Shown here piece after piece: positions 25,550 to 36,136 of a stretch of DNA of 64,000 nt; position 1 is the stretch's first letter; the number at the start of each line of letters is the position of its first letter. This DNA comes from Chrysophaeum taylorii. Taxonomy: Eukaryota > Sar > Pelagophyceae > Pelagomonadales > Pelagomonadaceae. The stretch is taken from positions 1 through 64,000 of the forward strand of contig JAQMWT010000057.1 of the NCBI GenBank assembly GCA_029834535.1, in the 5' to 3' direction. Both the position numbers and the translations under genes were made by a program. Under the pieces are notes generated by a model that worked only from the letters and a program-made list of their open reading frames with translations, was not told where the DNA came from and searched no databases.

Positions 25550-26212
25550 TCACACGAGCGGAATCGCAATACTCATCGCGCGGACTCGATACGACTCGCT
25601 CGCAAGTGTACACCTGCGCGACCCCCAGTTTTCGAGACTAGCAGCACTTGACGACTGTCGTCGCCCTTGCTCGCGGCGATCTGCAGGGGCTTCCGCTGTC
25701 GACATGCGCGAGAACTCGAGCAGATACGAGCGTCGTAGCACCGGCCAGAGGCTCCAGAGGCCGGTGGTCGTCGCGTACCCAAAGTCAATTACGCAGACGC
25801 GCCTATGTGCGTCAAGCACCAACAAGTCACTTCTCGGGCCCAATGTCTGCATGGACGATGTCGATGAGCTGGCTGCTAGGCCGCGAAGAGCACCTACCCA
25901 TTTTATTCGGTGGGAGCGGCGATGGTTGGTGAAACGTTGAGTTCGATCGGCAACACCGTGACAATTAATGTGAGCCCAAGCGTGGTCGTTGTAGTGAGAT
26001 CCGATTGCCTCTGAGCAGCGACGTGCGCCGAGACGCACGATGAGTGTCTTGGAGGCTTCGTGCTCTCCCCCCAAAATCACGTTGACACAAAGTTCCATTG
26101 AGCCATATCTAGAGCCGGCTTCGGGTTCGATTCGGACGGCTTTCAGACGCCGTCGCTCGGCGGGTTGATAGCGCCTGAAAGTGCGAAATTCTGCAAAGAA
26201 CTCCATGAACAT
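25550..26212 (-). CDS. Unassigned ORF, possibly degenerate
   Basis: A 220-codon frame from an ATG at 26212 (MFMEFFAEFRTFRRYQPAERRR). It includes DLLVLDAHRRVCVIDFGYATTTG, which looks like real protein. Downstream the composition becomes Arg/Ser-rich, and another frame gives KPLQIAASKGD, reminiscent of an ankyrin repeat, so a frame change near 25760 is plausible. I cannot assign a family. Confidence 0.3.
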   Translation of the reverse strand: MFMEFFAEFRTFRRYQPAERRRLKAVRIEPEAGSRYGSMELCVNVILGGEHEASKTLIVRLGARRCSEAIGSHYNDHAWAHINCHGVADRTQRFTNHRRSHRIKWVGALRGLAASSSTSSMQTLGPRSDLLVLDAHRRVCVIDFGYATTTGLWSLWPVLRRSYLLEFSRMSTAEAPADRREQGRRQSSSAASLENWGSRRCTLASESYRVRAMSIAIPLV

Positions 26213-26719
26213 TTCAGATTCCCATTTTATTCATATTCCCCTTTGATCACGAGAACGGAGCCATTGTTTACAGCGGCTCTAAAGAAGTCAAAGATAGCCA
26301 CGTAGGTGCTCGACGATATGCTAGGGGCCATCCCGGACTCTTCGCCGCTGCTTGCTCGCCGGCACCCGCCGCCTTCTCAAGCGGTGCCTCTGCTACCTCG
26401 TGCGCCGCCGCCTGCTCGCCCTCGAACCACCGCGTGTACGATAACGGAAAGTCGAAGTGTCGGTCATTGATCCTCTCCACTTACAATCGCTCGCTGCGGG
26501 CATATGGTGCATACAGCTCCTGCTTCGCATATGTCTTCCCTGAGGGATAATTCGTCAAGGAAACGACGGCCGCCCACATGTCAATGTTCTAGGACCGCTT
26601 CCCCACCTTCTCGTCTGGGCAATCCGTCGATCGTCGCTCACGGGACAGTGTCGCGCGTGAACGGCGCCACATCATGCTCCGCAAAAACGAATAATCAAGC
26701 TCACCAGCTAGTGTTCCTG

Positions 26720-27245
26720 GCGGTTTAAAACCGACAAAAGTTTAATCCGGATTTTAAGGTTTTAAACCGGTTTAAAACTGTCCAATACTCAGGGCGGTTT
26801 TCGGTTTTGGTTTTCCGTGTCACCACATACGTAGGCTTACCCCACTCTCCTGCTTCAGTCGTCGTCGTCGTCGTCGTCAAAGGATGGGGTAGCGGGTGAG
26901 AGGGGATCAATGATGACGGGCTCATCGTCGTCGTCATCACCACGAGGAGTGTCGTTGGTGGTGTCTTCTTGTTCATACTCGCTGATGCACTGAAGGAGGA
27001 AATCGTTCTGGTGAAGCTCGATCACGTGAGCGTGAACCCCACTCTTCGGACGCCCGCCTGACATCGTCGCCTCCAGACGGGCTGCGCCTCAGCAGTATCA
27101 ACACCGTTGCACCTTTTTGAAATTTGCGGGCGCGACTCCTTCAAACACCCACGCCGTTTTCGAGTTTTTTGGCAGAGTTTAATCCGGAATAAAACCGGTC
27201 CAAAACCGAGTTTAATCCGGCGCGGTGTTTAGGCTCGGTCTAAAA
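26720..27245 (-). mobile_element. Probable hAT-like DNA transposon remnant
   Basis: Ends rich in TTTAATCCGG and TTTAAACCGG motifs occur on both sides (26730-26800 and 27175-27235), including the palindrome TTTAAACCGGTTTAAA. Between them a minus-strand frame from an ATG at 27064 reads MSGGRPKSGVHAHVIEL followed by an Asp-rich tail. GRPKS-V is reminiscent of the start of BED-finger hAT transposases. The Cys/His of a complete BED finger are not visible. A non-autonomous or decayed element is the best reading. Confidence 0.45.
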
Positions 27246-29847
27246 GGAACACTATCACCAGCACTGCCCTGGCTGGGCATTAGACGGAGCATCCAACATC
27301 GGGGTTCAAACTCGCAATGCTAATGGACCACCCCAGGCTCTCTGGTCTCATCATGCACCACTCGGTTCGTCAGGACTAGACCGACTGTAGCTTAGATCAA
27401 GAAGCCGCAGCCGGCCTGGATAAAACAGTTCGTACGCTTTCCTGAGTTTGATCGACTGGAGCTAGGGGGCACCAACCCTTTCCGTGATCGGAAAAGGCGC
27501 AGGTCGTAGGCTTGGAAAAAATAATATGTAGCCAGCTAATAGAAGATGGCCGAGAAATTAGCGAAGGACCCGTCGTGCTGTAAAGGTGCTCGGCGGCCAA
27601 GCCGGTGGCGCGGTGGTGTATTGTAGCCCAACGTGGATGTGACTAAAGGTTCGTTCATCGCGCCAAAATCTTGGGCGGTCATTGCGCTTGACAGTCACCC
27701 GAATTGAGTCGCGTTATCAATTATTTATCGTCGCAGTTCTCTGGAACTCGCAATTGCATGACAAAATGCGTCGAGGAGGTTGCTTCATCGGCGTTGGGGG
27801 TGATACACGTCGAGATGGCGGGTGAAGTTTAGATCATGAATGCAATCAGAAGAAGTCGCACGATGCGATTTCGAGGTGTAGACATCGTAAGTGTGTGCGA
27901 GGCTGGCACCAGCGCGTGCGGAGTCTTAAGCTCTCGTTTTATCACCGAGGCCTGTTGGATAATCGAGAATCTTGAACAGCACTTCACGCTCGAGCATCTA
28001 ATATACGCGACAGTTTCATCATTTTAGAGGTCCGTCGATCTCATTGAAGGCGGTGGCAATATCGACGTCAAAATCAGTACAAGGCCGCTACATCCGCTCT
28101 CCGTGGACAGCTGCTTGGCCGCATGAGTAAATTACGGGAGGCGATCGAAGGAGGACCGCATACCCGTCGGGGTGGTGACGACGGCTAGGTGTTGAGCGTC
28201 TGCTTTTGGACGAGGCCGATGTCGCCAATTGCCTCGACATAGCATCTGACCTCTCTCCAGACTGGTCTGGCGGCACCGGTGTCGTCATCGGCGCCATCGG
28301 CGCCTGCTCGCGGTTTGACGAGAAGCAGTGCTCTTTCCTCGCTGTGGAGTCTGAAGTTCAAAGTATTGCGCTCAACTGGCTGGGCTTCGAAGGGCAGTAG
28401 GACATGCTTCGCTACGCGACATGGTGTCATGAGCGATGCGAAATACCAGCAGCTCAAAGTTGATCCGACGTAGTCGCCACGTCTAGCGGCATATCAGGTT
28501 GACGCAGTAGAGTTGTTGTTACCTCGAGCTTGGTGCCACTGAATACTTATATTCGCATTTTGGCAACGATAAAGTTGCTTATGCGATACGGTCCTTGTGG
28601 TTTGAGGCCCCGCTCGGCCTGGCAACCCGATTAAACACGGGAAAACAATGCGCGGCGGTCGTGATCGCTCCTCACGATCCCGGCTAAAGAAAACCGCGGA
28701 ATAGACGACGTCAGTGCGCGACCTGCCGATTGTGTCTGGGTCAGAGGGTGGATTTGATTTGTAGGTGCTCTTTCCGAATGGCTGGAGAAAATGGATTTTG
28801 ATGATGAAACAGCTTAGATGCATGACGCGTGCATGGCTTCTCCCATGTGCCTGAAAACACGCGACTCCTGTCTCGGCTTCACCGCACGGCTGGTCCTGGT
28901 GGTGTCTGGGTCTGAACTTTACGATATGATGCGCAGACAGAGACGGCTGCGGACACACACCAACTCAGCCGCAGAAGACCTGCGTTCTTGCTGCGGTACT
29001 ACACAGAAACTTATTCAACAATGATGCACGTACGATTCGGCTATCCCAAAGGTCATATCTCAGGAATATCTTCTGCGCCAGGGACCGAAACCTTCACCTT
29101 AGATCATGCGGGGGGTGTGGGGGGAGTCGTTCGCTCAATACTACACTTGGAGCATTGAGCGACGGACAATGCTATACGTACGGTTCGCGGCAATTCGGCT
29201 TATCCCAAAACTCATTTATCAGGAATATCTTCTGCGTCAGGGACCGAAACCTTCAGCTTGAAAAGAAGGCGTGGGGCGGCGCCTGGTCCCCTCTCGTTCA
29301 CTGGCAAATTGCCGTCAGGCGCCGCCAAGCGCTAGACGGCGTCGCAACAAATCGTAAACAAGCGACATTAATTTCGCGCCGTTCTTAGTAAAGCCCTGGT
29401 TCCAACGTACGATTTCGACGTTGGCTCGTGACATCAAGTACCCTAGCGGAGATCGAGCTGGCCGTGGTTATCAAGCGCAGCTAATGGAAAGCGACCTGTA
29501 ACTGTGTCGGCCATCGCCGTCGTCGTCGTCTTTGTCAAGCAGACCCATGGGAATGCGACATTCGAAGAGACAGTCGACTCCCCCGTCGACAATCTTCCCA
29601 ATTTTATACTTTCAACTCCTTCGTTGACGTCAACGATGCCAATTTTTAGTTCTGTCTTTGTAAATAAATGGTTGGTTTGTGGTTGAGGAACTTAATTGGA
29701 AGTGGGGAATCTACCAGGCGGAAGCCTTAAATCAGGAAACCTTGGTTGACGTGCGTTAACTCGGAATTGGTTCATGGGAGCTCTTTTAAAAAAGCATATT
29801 ATCGGCCCCCTTTTTTAACCCAATTACGAGCCCCCTCTGGGAGGCAG
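27246..29847. other. Gene-poor stretch with weak ORF fragments
   Basis: The minus strand 28457-28185 contains HVLLPFEAQPVERNTLNFRLHSEERALLLVKP, plausibly a protein fragment of unknown family. A near-duplicate phrase (GGAATATCTTCTGCG plus the following GGGACCGAAACCTTCA) occurs at about 29060 and 29220, so there is a local duplication. I support no complete gene. Confidence 0.45.
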
Positions 29848-32451
29848 ATGGCCTCGGAGGTGGCCGACGGTGCGGCGCGAGTCCCGCGGAGGCCCGATCG
29901 CCGCGGCGTTTTTGTCTCGGTCGTTGTCCTGTTGCTCGTCGTGATTCTGCGGCCTTCAGGAATCGTTTTGGTCTCGCTGTTGCTTGTTTGGCTCGGGGCA
30001 CAGTTCATCGACCAGCGGGTCGAGGAGACTGACAAGAGGGTCGTGCTCGCTGCCGTACAACATTGTGGTGGGGCGCTTCAGGGCGCCTCTGACGAGCTAA
30101 GAGCAGACAAAGAGCTCGTCCTCGCCGCCGTGCGGCAAGACGGTCGAGCCCTCGAGTATGCCGACGCGACGCTGAGGAACGATAAGGACGTCGTCCTCGC
30201 CGCGTTGCATCAAGATGGCCGGGCATTTGAGTTTGTGGGCGCCGAGCTCAAAGAAGACAAGGAGATCGTTCTTGCCGCGGGCGTGACCCGGCGAAACAAT
30301 AGCCGGATTTTCAAAGTGGGCGACCGGGTGGAGGTGGTAGGGTTGGACGAGCGACGTGAAGTCAACGGCCGACTCGGCGTGGTAAAGAAGGTAGACGATC
30401 GCATGGTCGACGTGTTGTTTGCGGACGGCTTGTCGACGCTCGACAAAGCGTACCTTCGATACCAGGATCCGACCTCCGAGTTCCCTCGACGGATTTCGGA
30501 CATGGACGAAGCGACATTTTTTGAGTTTGTTCGTATGGTCGTCGAAGAGGCCGACCACGACTTTCCCGGATGGAGCGACCGAAGTGCGCGGCGGCCGATC
30601 GTGGCGTGCATTGGCAAGACGGGGGCTGGAAAAAGTACGGCGATAAACTTCCTTGCCGGGTGCAAGACGCGCTTCAGTGGTCGTTCGTTTCGAAGATCAG
30701 TGGAGCAGGATCGGCCTCTGGCCGACACGGGGTCGACTCGGTCGTCGTGTACGATCAAGCCCAAGCTGTACCCGATTCTAGATGGGACTGCGATTGCGAT
30801 CGACACGCCCGGAAGCTTTGACACTGGTGGCCAGCGACTCGCGGTGTACCAGATGTTCTGGGTCGTCAGAATGTTGCGGCGACTGGGAAGGCTCGACGCG
30901 ATTTTGATCGTGTCGAGCGCCGACGAGCTCATCGACGAGCGGCAAGTTATTTGGCGACTTCAGCAGCCGCAGGTTGAGGCGATACGGCGCATGTTTCCTG
31001 GAGTGCCGACGGTCGTTGCAGTGACAAAGGCCGACAAGCTGACCGAACTCGACGACGATTCAAGATCTGATATGAAGGAATCGTTCAAACGTCGCTTCGC
31101 GGACGACGACATCCACGTCGTCGTCTTCGATTATTCCGACGCTGCGCGCGTGATCAGGGAGACGAAGCTGCTCTTGTTCCGAACCATCAAGGCGAGTACG
31201 ACGCTCGGTTTTTTTAAAGCCGTGCCTCTGACCGAAGACATCGCGGGCGCTCTCGAGATTCAAGTCAAGAGTGCGATCGCGTCCCTCGGGCGCCGCGGCG
31301 ACGCCGTCCTCAAGAACTGCCAGCGGGCCGTTTCGCTCGCACGGGACATCGCAGCCACTCGCAAGCAGATCCAAGTACTCGCAGATCTCGTCGACAAGAG
31401 CCAAAAAAGGCAACGGCAACAAGAAGTTCAGCAACTCGACTCGGACGTCCAAGCTCTCGAAGCGCGCCAGGAAAATCTCGAGGCCGAAATGGGTCGCATC
31501 TCTTCGAGAACAGAAACCGTCGAGATAGACGGCCAGCGAGCTACGTTCTTCAAGCGGTCTTTCACGTGCCACATCTCTTACACGCATCCCTACGAGAAGG
31601 AGGTCTGGGTCGAGGGTTTTGGTTCGTTCGCGCGCTTCGACTATAACGGCACCGAGAACGCGCGCCGAGGCATCGTCAACCGCACCGTCGTGCGCAAGTG
31701 GGCGCTTCGCGAAGGAGGAGCCAAGGTCGTGTGTCGCTACTGCGATCGCCCCGACAACGTCAGGTATCTCAAGTGGGCCCACACGGAATGCGAAAAGCTC
31801 CGTGCTCTAGTTCAGGCGAAAAAGGACCTCGGAAAGGAACTCCGACGCTCGGCCGAGGACGAGCTCACGCTCGAACACATCCGCGACGACAAACGCTCGC
31901 ATATCCTCCCGATCCTCGACCAAGTCCGCCCGCTCCTCGATCTCTGCAACCCCGACGCCGCCTTCAAGCAGATTCTCGATCTCCAACAAGACCTCGAGGC
32001 GCTGGGACTCTTCGTCCAGACGATCGTCAACGTGGACCAGAGTGTTCTCGACGGCCTCGACGCGTCGAGGTTTGATGAGCCCATCGCCCAGCTCAAGCAG
32101 CTCATGGAACATACCGTGCTCGAGTTCGAAGCTACCGAAAAAGACGACGACGCCAAACAAAAAAAGAAGATGAATTCCCTCTTTCTCGAATCGCTCGGGC
32201 TCGCGCCCGACGCACGCCTCGACGACATCTTCCGCGCCTACCGCGACCGCCGCTCGAGACCGTGGATAGGTCGGCAGCTTCCCAACGTCGTCGACTGCCG
32301 TGGCGGTGAATCGCTCTCGACAAGGACGGGCGAGTCGCAGATGCCGGCGGCCAAGTACCTCAGAGAAGGGGACTCCATCATCAGTGTCGATGATATCGTC
32401 ATTCGTGAGTCTTCGCTAGTCAACACCAACGAACTTATCTACCCAGAGTAA
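29848..32451 (+). CDS. Membrane-anchored DUF4116 protein with P-loop GTPase domain
   Basis: 867 residues from the ATG at 29848, the first ATG of the frame followed by a coherent N-terminus. Residues 20-54 are strongly hydrophobic (one or two membrane segments). Three DUF4116-like repeats follow (about 62-145; DKELVLAAVRQDGRALEYA pattern), then an SH3/KOW-like segment (KVGDRVEVVGL, VNGRLGVVKKVDDRMVDVLF). The GTPase has G1 GKTGAGKS (256-263), G3 DTPG in IAIDTPGSFDTGG and G4 TKAD, and resembles AIG1/Toc34-type septin-like GTPases. The C-terminal half has long coiled coils and a small Cys cluster (VVCRYCDRP...HTEC). The ligand is GTP by family; the cellular role is unknown. No frame breaks. Confidence 0.85.
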   Translation: MASEVADGAARVPRRPDRRGVFVSVVVLLLVVILRPSGIVLVSLLLVWLGAQFIDQRVEETDKRVVLAAVQHCGGALQGASDELRADKELVLAAVRQDGRALEYADATLRNDKDVVLAALHQDGRAFEFVGAELKEDKEIVLAAGVTRRNNSRIFKVGDRVEVVGLDERREVNGRLGVVKKVDDRMVDVLFADGLSTLDKAYLRYQDPTSEFPRRISDMDEATFFEFVRMVVEEADHDFPGWSDRSARRPIVACIGKTGAGKSTAINFLAGCKTRFSGRSFRRSVEQDRPLADTGSTRSSCTIKPKLYPILDGTAIAIDTPGSFDTGGQRLAVYQMFWVVRMLRRLGRLDAILIVSSADELIDERQVIWRLQQPQVEAIRRMFPGVPTVVAVTKADKLTELDDDSRSDMKESFKRRFADDDIHVVVFDYSDAARVIRETKLLLFRTIKASTTLGFFKAVPLTEDIAGALEIQVKSAIASLGRRGDAVLKNCQRAVSLARDIAATRKQIQVLADLVDKSQKRQRQQEVQQLDSDVQALEARQENLEAEMGRISSRTETVEIDGQRATFFKRSFTCHISYTHPYEKEVWVEGFGSFARFDYNGTENARRGIVNRTVVRKWALREGGAKVVCRYCDRPDNVRYLKWAHTECEKLRALVQAKKDLGKELRRSAEDELTLEHIRDDKRSHILPILDQVRPLLDLCNPDAAFKQILDLQQDLEALGLFVQTIVNVDQSVLDGLDASRFDEPIAQLKQLMEHTVLEFEATEKDDDAKQKKKMNSLFLESLGLAPDARLDDIFRAYRDRRSRPWIGRQLPNVVDCRGGESLSTRTGESQMPAAKYLREGDSIISVDDIVIRESSLVNTNELIYPE

Positions 32452-32888
32452 CGCTCGATCGACCCCGAGTTCAAGGGCATCGGCCTTGAGCCCACGCGAG
32501 GAAGGAACGAACGAACGAACGGCCGGCCGAACGGCCCGGAGGGAGGTTCGTCGTCGCGCCCCGGACTCACTAGACAAGCTGCTGCTCGTCTCTCTCGACG
32601 GTGTGGTAACCGGTGCAGCCGCTAGTTTCAAGCCAGAACAACAATTCGTCGTATATCAATCAATGTTTAAAGGTGCAGTCTCGGACATGCGAAATTATAT
32701 TCGGGGCGCGACAGAAGGATGCCGCGCGGGAGGTCTGTTGGGTGCAGTAGTGCCGGGAAATGCCATGCCCCATAGTAAATTGGTGCAATAGTGGCTTCCT
32801 CCCTAACCAAGGAGGAGGAGTTTCCAGTCCGTCCGCCTGTCCATACTACTACTACGCGCAGAGGCCCGCAGGGCGAGAGGCCACACTA
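32452..32888. other. Intergenic, no gene seen
   Basis: Contains a short AACG/GGCC-type low-complexity patch (32500-32530). It separates convergent genes, so transcription terminators are expected; none is recognisable. Confidence 0.5.
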
Positions 32889-33518
32889 TCACGAAGTGAA
32901 GTGCTGCGCGTCTCGAGTGGCGTCAACGAGGACGGTCCAGTCGTCGACTCCGAGCATCTCGAGGGTCGATTCGTCTGGACCCGCCAGGACGTTTCGGCGT
33001 GCGGCGAGCGAGTCGACGTACCCAGCAGTCCCCGGGCCTCCGGCAGCGTAGACGCAGTCGCCTTTGAACGTGGCGAGGACTCGCAAGCACGCCGCTCGGA
33101 GCTGAGTGTCTTTCTCGCGGGCGGCGAGGACGGCGAAGAGAGTCGCGCAGCAGCGGAGCTTGAAGGCGTCGACGGGCCCGGCGATCCATTTGCCGTCGGC
33201 AGCGCGGCCAAAGCCGGCGTCGAGGACGCGCCACGGCGCTTGCGTCGCGTGGCGCTCGAACGCTGTCGCGGCCGCTTCTAATGCCTCGAGTAGGCCCGCG
33301 CGCAGACGAGGATGCGCCACGTAGGCCGCCGCTTCCTCAACGGACGCGAGGTCGGCATTCTGTCTTGCGCTGTTGGCGTCGCCACCCCTCTCGCCGAGTG
33401 TCGGAAAGATCCACCAGACCCAGTGTCCTTGCTTGGACCCCGCGCGCAGTTCCTCAATTGCCTGTGGGCGAACGCGCGCAGCCGCGGCCTCGATCGCGTC
33501 CAGACGACGGGCAGCCAT
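32889..33518 (-). CDS. DUF1810-family protein
   Basis: 209 residues from an ATG at 33518. The family signature is clear in AIEELRAGSKQGHWVWWIFPTLGERGG and VEEAAAYVAHPRLRAGLLEAL (family pattern: A-EI-GRK-HWMWYIFPQ, then EA-AYL-HP-L). DUF1810 proteins are small, mostly bacterial and fungal, of unsettled function. The C-terminal extension, FKGDCVYAAGGPGTAGYVDSL, is less typical. GC content matches the neighbours, so recent transfer is not evident. Confidence 0.85.
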   Translation of the reverse strand: MAARRLDAIEAAAARVRPQAIEELRAGSKQGHWVWWIFPTLGERGGDANSARQNADLASVEEAAAYVAHPRLRAGLLEALEAAATAFERHATQAPWRVLDAGFGRAADGKWIAGPVDAFKLRCCATLFAVLAAREKDTQLRAACLRVLATFKGDCVYAAGGPGTAGYVDSLAARRNVLAGPDESTLEMLGVDDWTVLVDATRDAQHFTS

Positions 33519-34325
33519 GCAGCGTCTTATTTTTTACATCCGGTCTTGAGCGAGGGAGTACCATGGGAGTACCATGTCTTAAAAGGTCGACTTCGTGAGA
33601 CCCCGCAGACCCCCCAGTACGTGAACTATCTTCGCCTCGATTTTGAGACCGCGGACATTCGGACTCACTATCTCTTCGTCGTCAAACTTCCTTCTGCGCC
33701 CCCCGGCCATACCCCGTCCCGCTACGAAAGTTCTGGCTGCTAACCGGCCCTTTTTGGAGGCGAACACGTGCCTACCTACGCCACAAGGGCCGATGCCCTC
33801 GCAAGGCGCGGCTTCAGAAGGCACCATCCTCCATCGCGACTACCGCAGTAAAAATATGGGTGGCTTCTCCGGATCTGCCTGATTGCCTAAATCAATTTCG
33901 CTACTTAGGGATTGGGCTGTCACAGCGACCATAACGGTGCGCGATCAGGGTGAGAAGTGCGCGTGCAATTTTCATTTCCTTATATAAAAAAGCACCATTT
34001 TCCTGGAGACTATCGAAACCGAGATCCCTCCCCGATAGCCCCGCTGGACGAGCCATGTCGCCCGCATGTCCTGGAGCCGCCTCCCTCGGAAGATGCTCCC
34101 CCCCCTGGTGCAATGCCCCCGCGGGTCCCCGTGGTTTTCATGCTGCGGTTGTCTCAACGAGGCACTCCGCAAATTCCACATACCAACGAAGACCTGGTAC
34201 TCCCAGGCTCAAGACCGTGACAATTGGCGACAGACTATCATAAACTCCCCCTCAATCCTCCTTTACACCCCCTCGTCTGATCGCCAGACGACTCTGATCC
34301 CACGCGACAGTCGCTGGGATTTCAA
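33519..34325. other. No supported gene
   Basis: Short frames only, in all six readings, with no motif or shared repeat recognised. Confidence 0.5.
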
Positions 34326-34420
34326 GTAAACTCAAAGGTTAAAGAGCAGAGCGGGCGCTGGTAAAAGCAGCTCAGATTGGCGGGGGTCCGAGCGTCGAGC
34401 GGAAAGGAGAGCTGGGGTGA
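34326..34420 (-). repeat. Degenerate solo fragment of the composite-repeat spacer
   Basis: AAACTCAAAGGTT...AAAGCAGCT.AGATTGGCGG matches the unique spacer found inside the AAGTTCACC arrays (for example 7765-7845). Neither the array nor the PIF1 part is present. Confidence 0.65.
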
Positions 34421-34474
34421 GTGGAAGGAAGGTCGTCGGCGCAAGTCGATTGTAGGGGACGGCCAAGCGCGAGC

Positions 34475-35294
34475 CTAACCGTCTGGACGCTGCCAGGGAC
34501 CCGGCGGCCGGGAGACGCAGGGGCCATTGGCGTTTCTGTTAGCGTCTTGGCACTCCCTGAAGCGCGTCCGCGCATGATGCCGTTGCTGGAGGTGGGCGGT
34601 GGCTTCGCCGACTTCGACATACTGTAGGCCCGCTAGGAGGAGACAGGCACGATTTCGGTGCACCGTGATGAGAGACGCCGGTAGAGGTGCGTTTTCTGAG
34701 CCGACGTGGCTGTCGCGATGGATGGAGCCCCTTCTTTGAGGCCAGAGTTGACGCCAGCGTCGACCCGTCGAAGTCCACCTTGGTGGCCAAACTGCAGGCA
34801 TCGCCTGTCCTCCAGGTTCTCGTTCCAAAGCACGAGCGGAAAGAATCCGCTCGGCTTACTGAAAACCCGTTAAGCCATAGATCAGCATCTCCACGACGAA
34901 TGTGCGGTTGGTAGCGTCATACTTGAGCTGCAATTCGTCGTTCATAAGGAGGACATCGTCGATGTGGCAGTGCGAACCACGGAGCGACAATAGAGCGGTC
35001 CGTCGCCGGCACGAGCACAACAGCATTCCTTGCGTCATTCAAGCTCACATGCTTCCCAGGGTTCGACTCGAGAAGCATGGGCTTCGTTCCCGCGTCGACC
35101 GGGACGTGGACGGCGGCCATATCCTGGGGGGTATCGTGCACGTCGAGCGAGTACGCCTCCACTAGCCGCCCGCGCGGCTTCGTCTCGAGGCAAGACGTCA
35201 AGCCACCGCAGGCGCCAAAACGAGCGCCAACACGCCTCGGAGCACATCTTTCTGTCGCATCCAGCTGTGCACTCACTCTGAGCCTCTGGAACAT
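34475..35294 (-). pseudogene. Broken ORF of unknown function
   Basis: Minus-strand frames give EAYSLDVHDTPQDMAAVHVP and MLLESNPGKHVSLNDARNAVVLVPATDRS, then, in a different frame, RGSHCHIDDVLLMNDELQL and KYDATNRTFVVEMLIYGL to a stop at 34856. The phrases look like genuine protein but do not join in one frame; this break has the opposite sign to most others in the window. A decayed gene or an unrecognised intron are both possible. Confidence 0.35.
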
Positions 35295-35687
35295 GTTGAC
35301 ATTGTCTCGACTTTCTGAAGTAATAATGACTCAGTAATTTCAAAACTTCCAATGATCGATACCGCGTACCTTATGTAGGTACCACGTGGTCGTCGAAGGG
35401 AACAATACAAAAAAACAACGGAACCTCAATCACAGTTGACAATGGCCATCTTCACAAGTGACAAACTTTTTCACAGCGATCAACCGCGATAAACCAACCG
35501 GGATCAACCGGGACCAACTCTACGATGGCTGTTGGCTCCCACAAAACGACCGTGTATCATTCAAATTCGAGTCGTGCACCCGCAGTGGGCTGTTGGGGGC
35601 CGCAGTGCTGCTTTGACGCCGTGTCGATCGCCGTGCACGGACTTGGAGCATCCAGGAACGTCATGAACAAGGACGGGAGCCCTCAGA

Positions 35688-36136
35688 GTGGGTACACGCC
35701 CACGTGGGCAAGCCCGATGCATCACCATTGTCGACTTGGAGATCTGGGAGCATAATAAGAAGATCTTCTCGCTCGCCGAATGCGCGTCACTTTCCGCAAC
35801 CAGCTTCCCAAGATCGCCCCCATCGCCGAGCGCCTCGACATGCTCGCCGTTCAGTATGCCGACGTCAAGCGCACCTGCAGGGCCCACAAGGCCGTCCACG
35901 CGAAGGCCCGCGCCTGCCTCCATACCTATGCGGCCCACATGCTTTTCTTCATCTACATCAACCTTCGCCTCATCAATGAGTGCACCGCAGAGATCGGCGA
36001 CTTCCTCCTGCAGTGTGTTGCCGGCGAGGACGACCTCACCACCGCGAAAATAGAAGACAACGACGTCGAGATCGTCTCGATGACCTCGCCGCCACCCCCG
36101 CCCCTCTTGCCGACGAAGTCGACTCCGACGGCTTGA
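35688..36136 (+). CDS. Small hypothetical protein, possibly with one frame break
   Basis: The frame from 35780 gives MRVTFRNQLPKIAPIAERLDM, then VHAKARACLHTYAAHMLFFIYINLRLINECTAEIGDFLLQCVAGEDD, ending with a Pro-rich tail at 36136. The preceding frame reads ITIVDLEIWEHNKKIFSLAE directly upstream, so the gene may start earlier with a break at about 35778. Mostly helical; family unknown. Confidence 0.4.

Noticed and set aside
27290-27345. tRNA-like stretch with GGGGTTCAAACTC
   Set aside because: No acceptor, D-arm or anticodon stem can be paired around it.
32889-33518. Bacterial contamination inferred from DUF1810 and M23 genes
   Set aside because: Both lie among eukaryotic genes with the same composition, and introns and LTR elements occur on either side.
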